Shown here in pieces: positions 44,017 through 53,151 of a stretch of DNA of 64,000 nt (positions within the stretch are counted from its first letter, which is position 1; each line of letters opens with the position of its first letter). This DNA comes from Pseudoalteromonas shioyasakiensis (lineage in GTDB: Bacteria; Pseudomonadota; Gammaproteobacteria; Enterobacterales; Alteromonadaceae), in NCBI RefSeq assembly GCF_024518675.1, contig NZ_JANIGL010000008.1:79432-143431 (forward strand), read 5' to 3'. The notes under the pieces are model-generated. The model made no database searches. It saw only the letters and a list, made by a program, of their open reading frames with translations, and was not told the DNA's origin. The translations under genes and the position numbers were made by a program.

Positions 44017-45416
44017 TAGGCTTCTCCTCTAATATCAACAAAGCGACCATGTATTGCTGCCGCAGCAGCCATTGCAGGGCTCACTAAGTGTGTGCGACCA
44101 CCACGACCTTGGCGACCTTCAAAATTACGGTTTGAGGTAGATGCACAACGCTTGCCTGCACCTAAACGGTCATCATTCATGGCTAAGCACATTGAACAAC
44201 CTGGTTCGCGCCATTCAAAGCCTGCGGCTTTAAAAATATCAGCTAAGCCTTCGTCTTCGGCTTGTTTTTTCACCAAGCCTGAGCCTGGTACAATTAACGC
44301 TTCAACACCGGCCGCTACTTGCTTGCCTTGTACAATATGAGCAGCAGCACGTAAATCTTCAATACGGCTGTTAGTACATGAGCCAATAAATACGGTATCA
44401 ACACTTGCTGATGACAGTTTTTCTCCCGCTTTTAAGTCCATGTATTTAAGTGCGCTACGAATTGCATCGGCTTTAATTAAATCAGGCTCTTTGTCTGGAT
44501 CGGGTATAAATTCATCCACACCAATTACTTGTTCAGGACTCGTACCCCACGTAATTTGCGGCTGAATGCTACTCGCTTCAAGCTCAACAACTAAATCAAA
44601 CTGCGCGCCTTCGTCAGTTTTTAACGTTTCCCAATAAGCAACGGCGGCATCAAAGTCAGCGCCTTTAGGTGCAAACGGGCGCCCTTTTAAATAATCATAA
44701 GTAGTTTGATCAGAGGCTATTAAACCGGCTTTCGCGCCCATTTCAATACTCATGTTACACAGCGTCATACGCGCTTCCATTGACAGTGCTTCAATGCCTT
44801 TACCACAAAACTCAGCTACGTAACCTGTACCACCGGCTGTGCCTAGCTTGCCAATCACCGCCATTATTAAATCTTTAGCTGTCACTGTTGGGCGTAAAAC
44901 ACCATTAATTTGAATTTTTAATGACTTGGCTTTTTTCTGCTGTAGCGTTTGCGTCGCTAATACGTGTTCAACTTCAGAGGTGCCAATACCGTGAGCAAGT
45001 GCACCAAATGCACCGTGCGTTGAGGTATGACTATCGCCACATACTATGGTAGTGCCCGGTAAGGTAATACCTTGCTCAGGCCCCATTACATGCACAATGC
45101 CTTGATTAATTGAGTTTAAATCGTAAAGCGTAATGCCAAATTCTTTACAGTTTGTATCAAGCGCCATTAATTGATTTTTTGACACTTCACTGGCGGCATC
45201 AAGTGATCGGCTTTTAGTCGATACATTATGATCCATGGTCGCGATGGTTTTCTCTGGGCAACGTACTTTACGATTTTTTTCACGAAGGCCTGCAAACGCT
45301 TGCGGCGAGGTTACTTCGTGTACTAAGTGCCGGTCAATATAAAGTAAGTCGGTTTGCTCATTAATACTGGCAACTACATGTGCTTGCCAGATTTTGTCGT
45401 ATAAAGTTTGGGCCAC
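44016..45416 (-). CDS. leuC: 3-isopropylmalate dehydratase large subunit
   Basis: The aconitase-family large subunit has the 4Fe-4S Cys ligands in GSCTNSRIEDL and GCSMCLAMNDD, plus the conserved CGDSHTSTHGAFG motif. At 466 aa it is typical. It sits between leuB (62 bp upstream, with a hairpin between them) and leuD. Confidence 0.97.
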   Translation of the reverse strand: MAQTLYDKIWQAHVVASINEQTDLLYIDRHLVHEVTSPQAFAGLREKNRKVRCPEKTIATMDHNVSTKSRSLDAASEVSKNQLMALDTNCKEFGITLYDLNSINQGIVHVMGPEQGITLPGTTIVCGDSHTSTHGAFGALAHGIGTSEVEHVLATQTLQQKKAKSLKIQINGVLRPTVTAKDLIMAVIGKLGTAGGTGYVAEFCGKGIEALSMEARMTLCNMSIEMGAKAGLIASDQTTYDYLKGRPFAPKGADFDAAVAYWETLKTDEGAQFDLVVELEASSIQPQITWGTSPEQVIGVDEFIPDPDKEPDLIKADAIRSALKYMDLKAGEKLSSASVDTVFIGSCTNSRIEDLRAAAHIVQGKQVAAGVEALIVPGSGLVKKQAEDEGLADIFKAAGFEWREPGCSMCLAMNDDRLGAGKRCASTSNRNFEGRQGRGGRTHLVSPAMAAAAAIHGRFVDIRGEA

Positions 45417-45441
45417 TTGCTAATTCCCTAATGCTGTTTTG

Positions 45442-45467
45442 AGCCGAAGCATAACGGTGCTTCGGCT
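45442..45467 (-). repeat. Hairpin between leuB and leuC
   Basis: Perfect 10-bp arms (agccgaagca at 45442-45451, complement at 45458-45467) have a 6-nt loop, in the only sizeable gap of the operon. No T-run follows, so it more likely shapes mRNA processing or stability than ends transcription. Confidence 0.5.
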
Positions 45468-45477
45468 ATAAAAATAT

Positions 45478-46554
45478 TTAGATGCGTGAAACGATTGCTG
45501 CTGCAACATCACTAGTAGTGTATCCGCCATTTGGATAAATATCTGGCGTGCCTACGCCCGCTTCAACGGCTTCGGCGACTGCTTTTTCGATACTACGCGC
45601 CGCTTCGTCTTGGCCTAGCGAATAACGCAACATCAGTGCCGCACTTAAGATTTGTGCGATTGGGTTAGCAATGCCTTTGCCTGCGATATCTGGAGCAGAG
45701 CCACCAGCAGGTTCATACATACCAAAACCCGATTGATTCAAACTGGCTGAAGGTAATAACCCCATAGAGCCGGTGATCATCGCGCACTCATCTGACAAAA
45801 TATCGCCAAACAAGTTATCGCAAAGCAATACGTCAAACTGACTTGGTTGCTTAACCAATTGCATTGCTGCGTTATCAACATAGATATAATCTAGGCTGAC
45901 TTCTGGGTAGTCTTTGCTTACTTCTGTAACCACTTCACGCCATAATACACTTGATGCGAGTACGTTCGCTTTATCTACTGAGGTTACATGGTTGTTGCGC
46001 AACTTTGCCGCTTCAAAGGCAAAACGCGCAATGCGTTCTATTTCTTTACGCGAGTAGGTTTGTGTATCAAATGCGGCCTCATCAGCACCTTCACCAGTAC
46101 GCCCTTTATCACCAAAATAAATACCACCGGTTAATTCACGTACACATAAAATATCAAAGCCACGCTCACTAATATCTGCACGTAGTGGTGATGCCGCACT
46201 TAATGCTGGTAATAGTTGAGCTGGGCGCAAATTACAAAATAAGCCAAAGTGCTTACGTAGCGGTAATAAAGACGCACGTTCTGGTTGTTCATTTGCCGGT
46301 AAATGCTCCCATTTGGGGCCACCGACTGAGCCAAATAAAATCGCATCGGCTTTCTCACAGGCTGCAAGCGTTGTATCTGGTAATGCTTTACCAAATTCAT
46401 CAATCGCGGCGCCGCCAATAGCATGTGAGTGACGAGTCATGGTAAAGCCAAATTTGCTGCTTACCGCATCCAGCACACTTTCTGCTGCTGCCATTACTTC
46501 TGGGCCGATACCGTCGCCTGCTAATACCGCAACGCTATAATTTGTTTGACTCAT
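45478..46554 (-). CDS. leuB: 3-isopropylmalate dehydrogenase
   Basis: The 358-aa NAD-dependent oxidative decarboxylase makes 4-methyl-2-oxopentanoate. The family motifs VAVLAGDGIGPEV near the start, DNLFGDILSDECA and GGSAPDIAGKGIANP are all present. The start overlaps the leuA stop by four bases (ATGA). Confidence 0.97.
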   Translation of the reverse strand: MSQTNYSVAVLAGDGIGPEVMAAAESVLDAVSSKFGFTMTRHSHAIGGAAIDEFGKALPDTTLAACEKADAILFGSVGGPKWEHLPANEQPERASLLPLRKHFGLFCNLRPAQLLPALSAASPLRADISERGFDILCVRELTGGIYFGDKGRTGEGADEAAFDTQTYSRKEIERIARFAFEAAKLRNNHVTSVDKANVLASSVLWREVVTEVSKDYPEVSLDYIYVDNAAMQLVKQPSQFDVLLCDNLFGDILSDECAMITGSMGLLPSASLNQSGFGMYEPAGGSAPDIAGKGIANPIAQILSAALMLRYSLGQDEAARSIEKAVAEAVEAGVGTPDIYPNGGYTTSDVAAAIVSRI

Positions 46555-48104
46555 CCTGCTTTCCTTTGTTGTTTTAAATCAGACACTTTTTGTGCACGAT
46601 AAATTAAGTTATAAACACGGATCATGGCGCGTACTGACGCTTCAACCACATCCGCTGCAATGCCCGCACCGTGATAAGGACGACCATCGTATTTAGCTAT
46701 AATATTGACTTGCCCCAGTGAACTTGCGCCTTCACCGGTGGCTTCTAAATTAAACTCTATCATTTCAACAGCCATACCCGTTAAGCGCTCAATCGCTAAA
46801 AATGACGCTTCAACTGGGCCATTACCGGTTGCGGCTTCTTGTTTCGATTCGCCACCGATAGTCATGCCAATAGTTGAACTTGCCACCGACTGTGAATTAG
46901 ACGTTGAGTTAACAAACACTAATTGATACTTTTCGTCTTTATCGTTGATTTGATTAAAATAAATCATCGCTTCAAGATCATAGTCGTAAACCGTGCCCTT
47001 CTGATCAGCTAAGGCTAAGAAGCTTGCATACAAGCTATCCATATCGTAATCAGACTTTTGGTAGCCAAGCTCTTCTAAACGATGCTCAATAACATGACGA
47101 CCCGAACGTGAGGTCATATTTAATTGGTTATTTGGCACACCGACGCTTTCTGGCGACATAATCTCATAGGTATTTTGCGCTTTTAATACACCGTCTTGGT
47201 GAATACCTGAACTGTGAGCAAATGCGTTTTCGCCAACAATGGCTTTATTTGGTTGCACTGGCATATTGCAAATTTTTGCCACTTGACGAGAGGCACGGTA
47301 AATTTCTTCACTACGAATATCAGTGTGTACTTTTAAGTGGTCTTGGCGCATTTTCATGATCATCGCCACTTCTTCAAGCGAGCAGTTACCCGCACGTTCG
47401 CCAATACCATTGATAGTACACTCAATTTGGCGTGCGCCAGCTTGAACAGCGGCAACTGAGTTTGCAACTGCCAACCCTAAGTCGTTATGGCAATGCACAC
47501 TCAAACGGGCTTTATCTATATTTGGCACATTATTCATTAAATGATGGATCATTGCCGCGTATTCGTCTGGTGTTACAAAACCAACCGTGTCGGGTAAGTT
47601 AATCGTAGACGCACCCGCATTGATGGCCTGCTCAACAATTTTGCATAAATCCCAATGCGGTGTACGACCGGCATCTTCACACGAAAACTCAACGTCATCA
47701 GTATAGTTACGAGCAAGCTTGATTGATTTAACTGCCATCGCGGTAGCGTCATCTAAGCTCATACGTAACTTGTGCTCTAAGTGCAGCGGGCTAGTAGCAA
47801 TAAACGTATGAATACGACTTTGTTGTGCGCTGCGAAGTGCCTCGCCGCAAGCTTCAATGTCTTTAGCAACAGAGCGTGCTAAGCCACAAATAATTGGGCC
47901 CTGTACTTCTGTAGCAATACGTTGCACTGAACGAAAATCAGCAGGGCTCGAAACCGGAAAGCCAACTTCCATCACATCCACATTTAGACGACTAATAGTA
48001 TGCGCCAGTTGGATTTTATCATCTTCAGTTAGGCTTGCTTTAAGCGCCTGCTCACCGTCACGTAATGTGGTGTCGAAAATCCATACCTTGTCTTTATCTT
48101 GCAT
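46551..48104 (-). CDS. leuA: 2-isopropylmalate synthase
   Basis: This is the first committed enzyme of leucine synthesis; it condenses acetyl-CoA with 2-oxoisovalerate. A TIM-barrel HMGL-like domain carries the metal motif TTLRDGEQA and HCHNDLGLAVANS. The C-terminal LeuA dimer domain, used for leucine feedback binding, spans about residues 390-510. At 517 aa it is complete. A leader peptide and attenuator precede it. Confidence 0.97.
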   Translation of the reverse strand: MQDKDKVWIFDTTLRDGEQALKASLTEDDKIQLAHTISRLNVDVMEVGFPVSSPADFRSVQRIATEVQGPIICGLARSVAKDIEACGEALRSAQQSRIHTFIATSPLHLEHKLRMSLDDATAMAVKSIKLARNYTDDVEFSCEDAGRTPHWDLCKIVEQAINAGASTINLPDTVGFVTPDEYAAMIHHLMNNVPNIDKARLSVHCHNDLGLAVANSVAAVQAGARQIECTINGIGERAGNCSLEEVAMIMKMRQDHLKVHTDIRSEEIYRASRQVAKICNMPVQPNKAIVGENAFAHSSGIHQDGVLKAQNTYEIMSPESVGVPNNQLNMTSRSGRHVIEHRLEELGYQKSDYDMDSLYASFLALADQKGTVYDYDLEAMIYFNQINDKDEKYQLVFVNSTSNSQSVASSTIGMTIGGESKQEAATGNGPVEASFLAIERLTGMAVEMIEFNLEATGEGASSLGQVNIIAKYDGRPYHGAGIAADVVEASVRAMIRVYNLIYRAQKVSDLKQQRKAG

Positions 48105-48142
48105 AATCTACCCTTAATTCTCAGCTGCCCTAGTTGCGAGAT

Positions 48143-48173
48143 AAAAAAAACCCCGCATATTGCGGGGTTTTTT
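48143..48173 (-). terminator. Attenuator terminator of the leu leader
   Basis: The stem CCCCGCA/TGCGGGG (48151-48157 with 48161-48167) has a 3-nt loop. A/T arms on both sides give a T8 run on the minus strand. It lies between the leuL stop and the leuA start and would stop transcription when leucyl-tRNA is plentiful. Confidence 0.88.
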
Positions 48174-48195
48174 AATGTTTTCCGATGAAAATACA

Positions 48196-48267
48196 CTAAT
48201 CCCCGCTCACGTGCGCTAGCAGTAAGAGGTTTAGTTTTAATGTAATTAAACGTGTATTTTGCATCAT
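48196..48267 (-). CDS. leuL: leu operon leader peptide LeuL
   Basis: A 23-aa reading frame on the leu strand reads MMQNTRLITLKLNLLLLAH and ends VSGD. Seven Leu codons fall within 11 codons, including four in a row (CTC TTA CTG CTA). Together with the downstream terminator hairpin this is the standard design of leucine-controlled attenuation: ribosomes stalling at the Leu run change RNA folding to allow leuABCD transcription. Position, strand and codon content all agree. Confidence 0.9.
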   Translation of the reverse strand: MMQNTRLITLKLNLLLLAHVSGD

Positions 48268-48477
48268 CTTTACTAAATGTGTGTGTTCAGTGAGCGTTAT
48301 TTTTAACACTTCAAACCAACACAAGCAAGCATAATTATTTCTTTAAACCAGAAAAAAAGCGACAACAAAAGAAAATAAAATTTAAAATTCAAATGTAAGT
48401 AAATAAATAAACCCAAAAACCAGATATACCGATCTTTTTAAACCAATGCTGCCTAAGCCATTGCTTAGATTAACTCA

Positions 48478-49104
48478 TTAAACTTTTTCTTGGTTTTTAT
48501 TCTCTCGCACATAATTATTGGCGCCGCGTGTAATATAACGCAGTTGCCAGATTACTCGTTCGACCAACTCATCGCGCTGATGACCTTCAATATCAAGGGC
48601 TTCTGCGCCGGCATTAAACACCAGTGTGACCATGGCTTCGGCTTGAATATAGGCATGCGTTGCATCGCACGGGGTTTCACTTTCAAGGTAATGGGCCAGC
48701 TCTAAAATGAAATGCTTAATTTCTCGGGCAACTGCGGCTCTAAATGCTTTTGAAGTACCGGAGCGTTCACGCAGTAGTAACCTAAATTGATTGCTCGAGT
48801 TATCAATAAATTCCATAAAGGTCACCACAGAAGTAGTAATAATACTGCCGCCACTGGCAATACGGCGTCGTGCTTGGCGCATTAATTGGCGCAGTGTTAG
48901 GCCCGCTTCGTCGACCATAGTAAGCCCAAGCTCATTCATATCTTTGAAATGGCGGTAAAACGAAGTGGGGGCAATGCCTGCTTCACGAGCAACTTCACGT
49001 AAACTGAGGTTAGAAAAACTATGATCAGCACTTAGCTGATTAAATGCCGCCTCAATTAATGCTTGTCGTGTTTTTTGTTTCTGTTGCGCGCGAACACCCG
49101 ACAT
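48478..49104 (-). CDS. fabR: TetR-family repressor FabR
   Basis: The 208-aa TetR-family protein has a helix-turn-helix (about residues 25-55; SLREVAREAGIAPTSFYRHF) as in FabR, the regulator of unsaturated fatty acid synthesis. The context supports this: a divergent fatty-acid desaturase has an FabR-type palindrome in its promoter, and sthA follows, as near fabR in E. coli. It senses acyl-ACP/CoA in relatives. Confidence 0.9.
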   Translation of the reverse strand: MSGVRAQQKQKTRQALIEAAFNQLSADHSFSNLSLREVAREAGIAPTSFYRHFKDMNELGLTMVDEAGLTLRQLMRQARRRIASGGSIITTSVVTFMEFIDNSSNQFRLLLRERSGTSKAFRAAVAREIKHFILELAHYLESETPCDATHAYIQAEAMVTLVFNAGAEALDIEGHQRDELVERVIWQLRYITRGANNYVRENKNQEKV

Positions 49105-49199
49105 GAACTACTCCTGATTTAATTTAAATCAATTTATGATGACTTTTATGTGAATTCATCAGTCTAATACTTGACGGCGAGAGAATGAAATATTATTTT

Positions 49200-49217
49200 A
49201 GCTTACAAGTGTACGCT
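49200..49217 (+). promoter_or_regulatory. FabR-type operator upstream of the desaturase
   Basis: AGCTTACAAGTGTACGCT is a palindrome with one mismatch, close to the FabR consensus AGCGTACA-N2-TGTACGCT. It lies 13 bp upstream of the desaturase start, so bound FabR would block transcription or initiation. Recognition is from memory of the E. coli fabA/fabB sites. Confidence 0.7.
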
Positions 49218-49230
49218 CAGATTTTTTAAG

Positions 49231-50364
49231 ATGAAAAAACCACCTGTTATTTGGACCAATGTCCTGTTCTTTAGCCTGACTTTTTTAGCTGCTGCTACTT
49301 TAGTCCCTTGGTATGGCATTACCTACGGATTTACCAGCGCGCACTGGATTGCATTTGTCGGCTGTATGTTTTATGCCGGTATGTCTATAACCGCTGGCTA
49401 TCACCGTTTGTGGGCTCATAAAACCTACGACACTCACCCAGCTATAGAAGCATTTTTTGCTTTAGGCGGGGCATTTGCATTACAAAACAGTGCATTGCAT
49501 TGGAGTAGCGATCACCGTATTCACCATGGTCAAGTCGATGACCCAGTTAAAGACCCATACGCCGCAACCAATGGTTTTTGGTATAGCCACATAGGTTGGA
49601 TGCTTCGTGATTATCAGGGGGACAGTTATGGTGATTACAGCAACTGCCGTGACTTACAGCGCAATAAAGTGGTGATGTGGCAACACCGACACTACATGAA
49701 GCTAGTACTTGCTACTAATATTGGTATTCCATTAGCACTTGGTTTAATGGTCGGCGATGTATTTGGTATGCTATTATTAGCAGGATTATTGCGTTTAGTG
49801 TTAAGTCAGCATTTTACTTTTTTTATCAATTCGGTGGCACACATTTGGGGCTCTCGCCCTTACACTGAAAAAAATACAGCACGAGACAATGGCTTTTTAG
49901 CCCTGTTTACTTACGGTGAGGGCTATCATAACTTCCATCATATTTTTGCCAGCGATTACCGTAATGGCATTAGATGGTTTCATTATGATCCAACAAAATG
50001 GTTAATTCGCTCGTTATCAGCACTCGGTTTAGCCAGTAAGTTAAAGCGAACACCTGTTGAACGTATTGAAAAAGCGAAAGCTGAAACACTCATGAACAAA
50101 ACGCAAGTTCGCTTAGCTAAATTGCCATTAGCGCAAGATAAGCTTACATTATTGCAGCAAGAATATGATTTACTGCTGAAAAAGCTACAACATTTTTGTG
50201 CCCTAAAAAAACAGGTACTTGAAGTTAAAAAGAATAACATGCTGCAACAATGCGAAAAATCAGCTTTAATTACACAATACCATGAGCTAGAAGCCGCTTG
50301 GGAAACACAAAAGCAAGCATGGCTAGCACTGAATGCGAGGTTATTAAAAGCCTCTTTTAGTTAA
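49231..50364 (+). CDS. Acyl fatty-acid desaturase (delta-9 type) with C-terminal coiled coil
   Basis: This membrane di-iron desaturase has the three His boxes HRLWAH (58-63), HRIHH (95-99) and HNFHH (233-237) between hydrophobic segments, as in stearoyl-CoA/acyl-lipid delta-9 desaturases. It introduces a cis double bond into acyl chains using O2. The last ~95 residues (about 280-377) are a Lys/Gln/Glu/Leu-rich coiled-coil extension absent from short relatives. It is controlled by the upstream FabR-type operator and is followed 7 bp later by sthA. Confidence 0.93.
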   Translation: MKKPPVIWTNVLFFSLTFLAAATLVPWYGITYGFTSAHWIAFVGCMFYAGMSITAGYHRLWAHKTYDTHPAIEAFFALGGAFALQNSALHWSSDHRIHHGQVDDPVKDPYAATNGFWYSHIGWMLRDYQGDSYGDYSNCRDLQRNKVVMWQHRHYMKLVLATNIGIPLALGLMVGDVFGMLLLAGLLRLVLSQHFTFFINSVAHIWGSRPYTEKNTARDNGFLALFTYGEGYHNFHHIFASDYRNGIRWFHYDPTKWLIRSLSALGLASKLKRTPVERIEKAKAETLMNKTQVRLAKLPLAQDKLTLLQQEYDLLLKKLQHFCALKKQVLEVKKNNMLQQCEKSALITQYHELEAAWETQKQAWLALNARLLKASFS

Positions 50365-50377
50365 TGTAGGAGTGGCT

Positions 50378-51805
50378 GTGGCCAAACAACAAGTAAAGAA
50401 AGAACAACAATCGTTTCAATATGATGCGATTATTATAGGCACGGGTCCTGGCGGTGAAGGTACCGCCATGAACCTATCTAAAAGCAACAAAAAAGTAGCA
50501 GTGATAGAACGCCAAGAAGGCGTCGGTGGCGGTTGCGTACATTGGGGTACGATTCCCTCAAAAGCTTTACGTCACTCTGTTAGCCGTTATATTGAGTACA
50601 AGGCTAACCCATTGTTTAATGTGGGCGAGCGCCCTAGCCGTTTAACCTTTCCTGATATTTTGCGCCATGCAAGTTCAGTAATTTCAAAGCAGTCTAATTT
50701 ACGTAGTAGCTTTTACGATAGAAACCGTATTCACCTCTTTCAAGGTGATGCCAGCTTTGTTGATAAAAACACCGTAGAAATTAGGCGTCTTGATGGCTCA
50801 ACTGAGCGCTTAACGGCAAAAACCATTGTAATAGCAACAGGTTCACGCCCGTACCGCCCACCAGAAGTCGACTTTGACCATTCACGCATTTACGACAGTG
50901 ACACAATTTTAGGCCTAGAACATGACCCACATCGTGTACTAATTTATGGTGCCGGTGTAATTGGCTGTGAGTATGCGTCTATTTTTAAAGGGTTAGGCGC
51001 TAAAGTTGATTTAGTTAATACTCGCGACCGTTTACTCGCCTTTATGGATGCAGAAATATCAGATGCACTCAGCTACCATTTTTGGAATAGCGGCATTGTT
51101 ATTCGTCATAACGAAGAGTTTGACCGTATCGAAACACGCGATGATTGTGTAGTAATGCATTTAAAATCTGGCAAACGTGTTAAAGCTGATTGTATTTTAT
51201 TTGCCAATGGCCGCACTGGTAACACTGATGGTTTAAACCTTGAAGCTGTCGGTTTAAAAGCAGATGGCCGAGGCCAGCTAAAAGTAAATGAAACCTACCA
51301 AACAGAGGTAGATAACATTTATGCCGTTGGCGACGTAATTGGTTACCCAAGCCTTGCTAGTGCCGCGTTTGATCAAGGCCGAATTGCAGCTGATGCTATT
51401 GCCTGTGGCAACTGTGATGAAAAGCTAATTATTGATATTCCTGCGGGTATTTATACCATTCCAGAAATGAGCTCAGTGGGTAAGACCGAGCAAGAGCTAA
51501 CAGCCGCAAAAATTCCGTACGAAGTAGGTCGTGCGCAGTTTAAGCATTTAGCACGCGCGCAAATTGCAGGAACTGAAGTAGGCAGCTTAAAAATATTGTT
51601 TCACACAGAAACTAAAGAAGTGCTTGGCGTACATTGCTTTGGTGAGCGTGCCTCTGAAATTGTTCACATTGGCCAAGCAATCATGGAACAAAAGCACGGC
51701 GGCAATAATATTGACTACTTTGTAAACACCACGTTTAACTACCCAACAATGGCTGAAGCATACCGAGTTGCTGCGTTAAATGGATTAAATCGCTTATTTA
51801 AATAA
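50378..51805 (+). CDS. sthA: Soluble pyridine nucleotide transhydrogenase SthA
   Basis: This flavoprotein moves hydride between NADPH and NAD+. Motifs are the FAD site GTGPGGEGTAM, the region GGGCVHWGTIPSKALR (one Cys kept, the second replaced by Thr, as in SthA but not in disulfide reductases), and the NAD site GAGVIGCEYAS. At 475 aa it is typical. The GTG at 50378 is chosen because AGGAG lies five bases before it; a GTG at 50372 overlaps that site. It is probably co-transcribed with the desaturase. Confidence 0.95.
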   Translation: MAKQQVKKEQQSFQYDAIIIGTGPGGEGTAMNLSKSNKKVAVIERQEGVGGGCVHWGTIPSKALRHSVSRYIEYKANPLFNVGERPSRLTFPDILRHASSVISKQSNLRSSFYDRNRIHLFQGDASFVDKNTVEIRRLDGSTERLTAKTIVIATGSRPYRPPEVDFDHSRIYDSDTILGLEHDPHRVLIYGAGVIGCEYASIFKGLGAKVDLVNTRDRLLAFMDAEISDALSYHFWNSGIVIRHNEEFDRIETRDDCVVMHLKSGKRVKADCILFANGRTGNTDGLNLEAVGLKADGRGQLKVNETYQTEVDNIYAVGDVIGYPSLASAAFDQGRIAADAIACGNCDEKLIIDIPAGIYTIPEMSSVGKTEQELTAAKIPYEVGRAQFKHLARAQIAGTEVGSLKILFHTETKEVLGVHCFGERASEIVHIGQAIMEQKHGGNNIDYFVNTTFNYPTMAEAYRVAALNGLNRLFK

Positions 51806-51834
51806 CCCACATTTAAATAACGTTTTAAGAAAAC

Positions 51835-51866
51835 AAAAAGCCCGCTTAACTTAAGCGGGCTTTTTT
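51835..51866. terminator. Bidirectional terminator between sthA and hemE
   Basis: The symmetrical stem gcccgcttaa/ttaagcgggc has AAAAA on the left and TTTTTT on the right, so it can terminate transcripts from both convergent genes. Confidence 0.88.
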
Positions 51867-51887
51867 GATTATAAACGCTAACAGCTT

Positions 51888-52952
51888 TTATTTATGATAT
51901 TGCGCACTTAACTCATGTACCGCGTTAATGAATACACCTGCGTTTTCAGGGTCTACATCTGGCGTAATACCATGGCCTAAGTTAAATACATGGCCATTAC
52001 CGGTGCCAAAGTCTTCTAAAATCGTGCCGACTTCTTGGCGAATACGATCATGGGTACCATGCAGCATTGACGGGTCCATATTCCCTTGCAAAGCCACTTT
52101 ATCACCAACACGACGTTTAGCATCAGCAATGTTGATAGTCCAATCAAGGCCTACGGCATCACAGCCTGTTGCCGCGATTGCTTCTATCCATTGGCCACCG
52201 TTTTTAGTAAATAGCGTTACAGGCACTTTACGGCCGTCGTATTCGCGAATCAAACCATCAACAATCTTATGCATATATTGCAATGAAAACTCGTTGTAAT
52301 CACGCGGGCTTAATACCCCACCCCATGAATCGAAAACCATAAGTGATTGAGCACCGGCTTTTACTTGCGCATTTAAATAATCGATCACTGAGTCGGCTAG
52401 CTTATCAAGTAATAAGTGTAGAGTTTGCGGCTCTGCAAACGCCATCTTTTTGATTTTACCAAATACCTTGCTGCTTCCACCTTCAACCATATAAGTGGCT
52501 AAAGTCCATGGTGAGCCAGAAAAACCAATAAGTGGCACTTCACCTTTTAACTCACGACGAATAGTGCTTACGGCATTCATTACATAACCAAGTTCATCCG
52601 TTGGGTCGAGCTTAGGGATTTTTTTAACATCGGCTAACGAAGAAATTGGGCGTTCAAATTTAGGGCCTTCACCAGTTTCGAAGTATAAACCTAAACCCAT
52701 TGCATCAGGAATCGTTAAGATATCGCTAAATAAAATAGCGGCATCTAATGGATAACGTCGTAATGGCTGTAAAGTCACTTCACAGGCTAGCTCAGCATTT
52801 CTACACAGGCTCATAAAATCGCCCGCTTGTGCACGTGTAGCACGGTATTCAGGTAAATAACGGCCAGCTTGGCGCATCATCCATACCGGAGTCACATCAA
52901 CAGGTTGTTTTTGTAGTGCACGTAAATAACGGTCGTTTTTTAATTCGCTCAT
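51888..52952 (-). CDS. hemE: Uroporphyrinogen decarboxylase
   Basis: HemE converts uroporphyrinogen III to coproporphyrinogen III in heme synthesis. The N-terminal signature PVWMMRQAGRYLPEYR (about residues 22-37) and the second motif GFSGSPWTLATYM (about 141) are diagnostic. The ATG at 52952 is preferred over the upstream in-frame codon at 53009, because HemE proteins start a few residues before the NDRYLRAL sequence. The length of 354 aa is normal. It is divergent from rsd, an arrangement also known in E. coli. Confidence 0.96.
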   Translation of the reverse strand: MSELKNDRYLRALQKQPVDVTPVWMMRQAGRYLPEYRATRAQAGDFMSLCRNAELACEVTLQPLRRYPLDAAILFSDILTIPDAMGLGLYFETGEGPKFERPISSLADVKKIPKLDPTDELGYVMNAVSTIRRELKGEVPLIGFSGSPWTLATYMVEGGSSKVFGKIKKMAFAEPQTLHLLLDKLADSVIDYLNAQVKAGAQSLMVFDSWGGVLSPRDYNEFSLQYMHKIVDGLIREYDGRKVPVTLFTKNGGQWIEAIAATGCDAVGLDWTINIADAKRRVGDKVALQGNMDPSMLHGTHDRIRQEVGTILEDFGTGNGHVFNLGHGITPDVDPENAGVFINAVHELSAQYHK

Positions 52953-53116
52953 AGCGTAAAGGATCCTAAAGCTGATATATATTGCGCAGATTGTATCACC
53001 ATATCGCACCGTGCTCTATTGCAATATCTTTGTGGTTAGATGTAGATCAAGGGTTTTATTTTACGTTTAAAAATTAAGCAACAAAAAATAACATTTAAAA
53101 TTTTTTATTAATAAGT

Positions 53117-53145
53117 TTGCAACATAACAAAAAGCTTGGTATAAC
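53117..53145 (+). promoter_or_regulatory. Sigma-70-type promoter for the RNA candidate
   Basis: TTGCAA (53117-53122), a 17-bp spacer and TATAAC (53140-53145) make a near-consensus promoter on the plus strand, with expected transcription start near 53152. It is 285 bp ahead of rsd. Confidence 0.6.
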
Positions 53146-53151
53146 TTGTCC

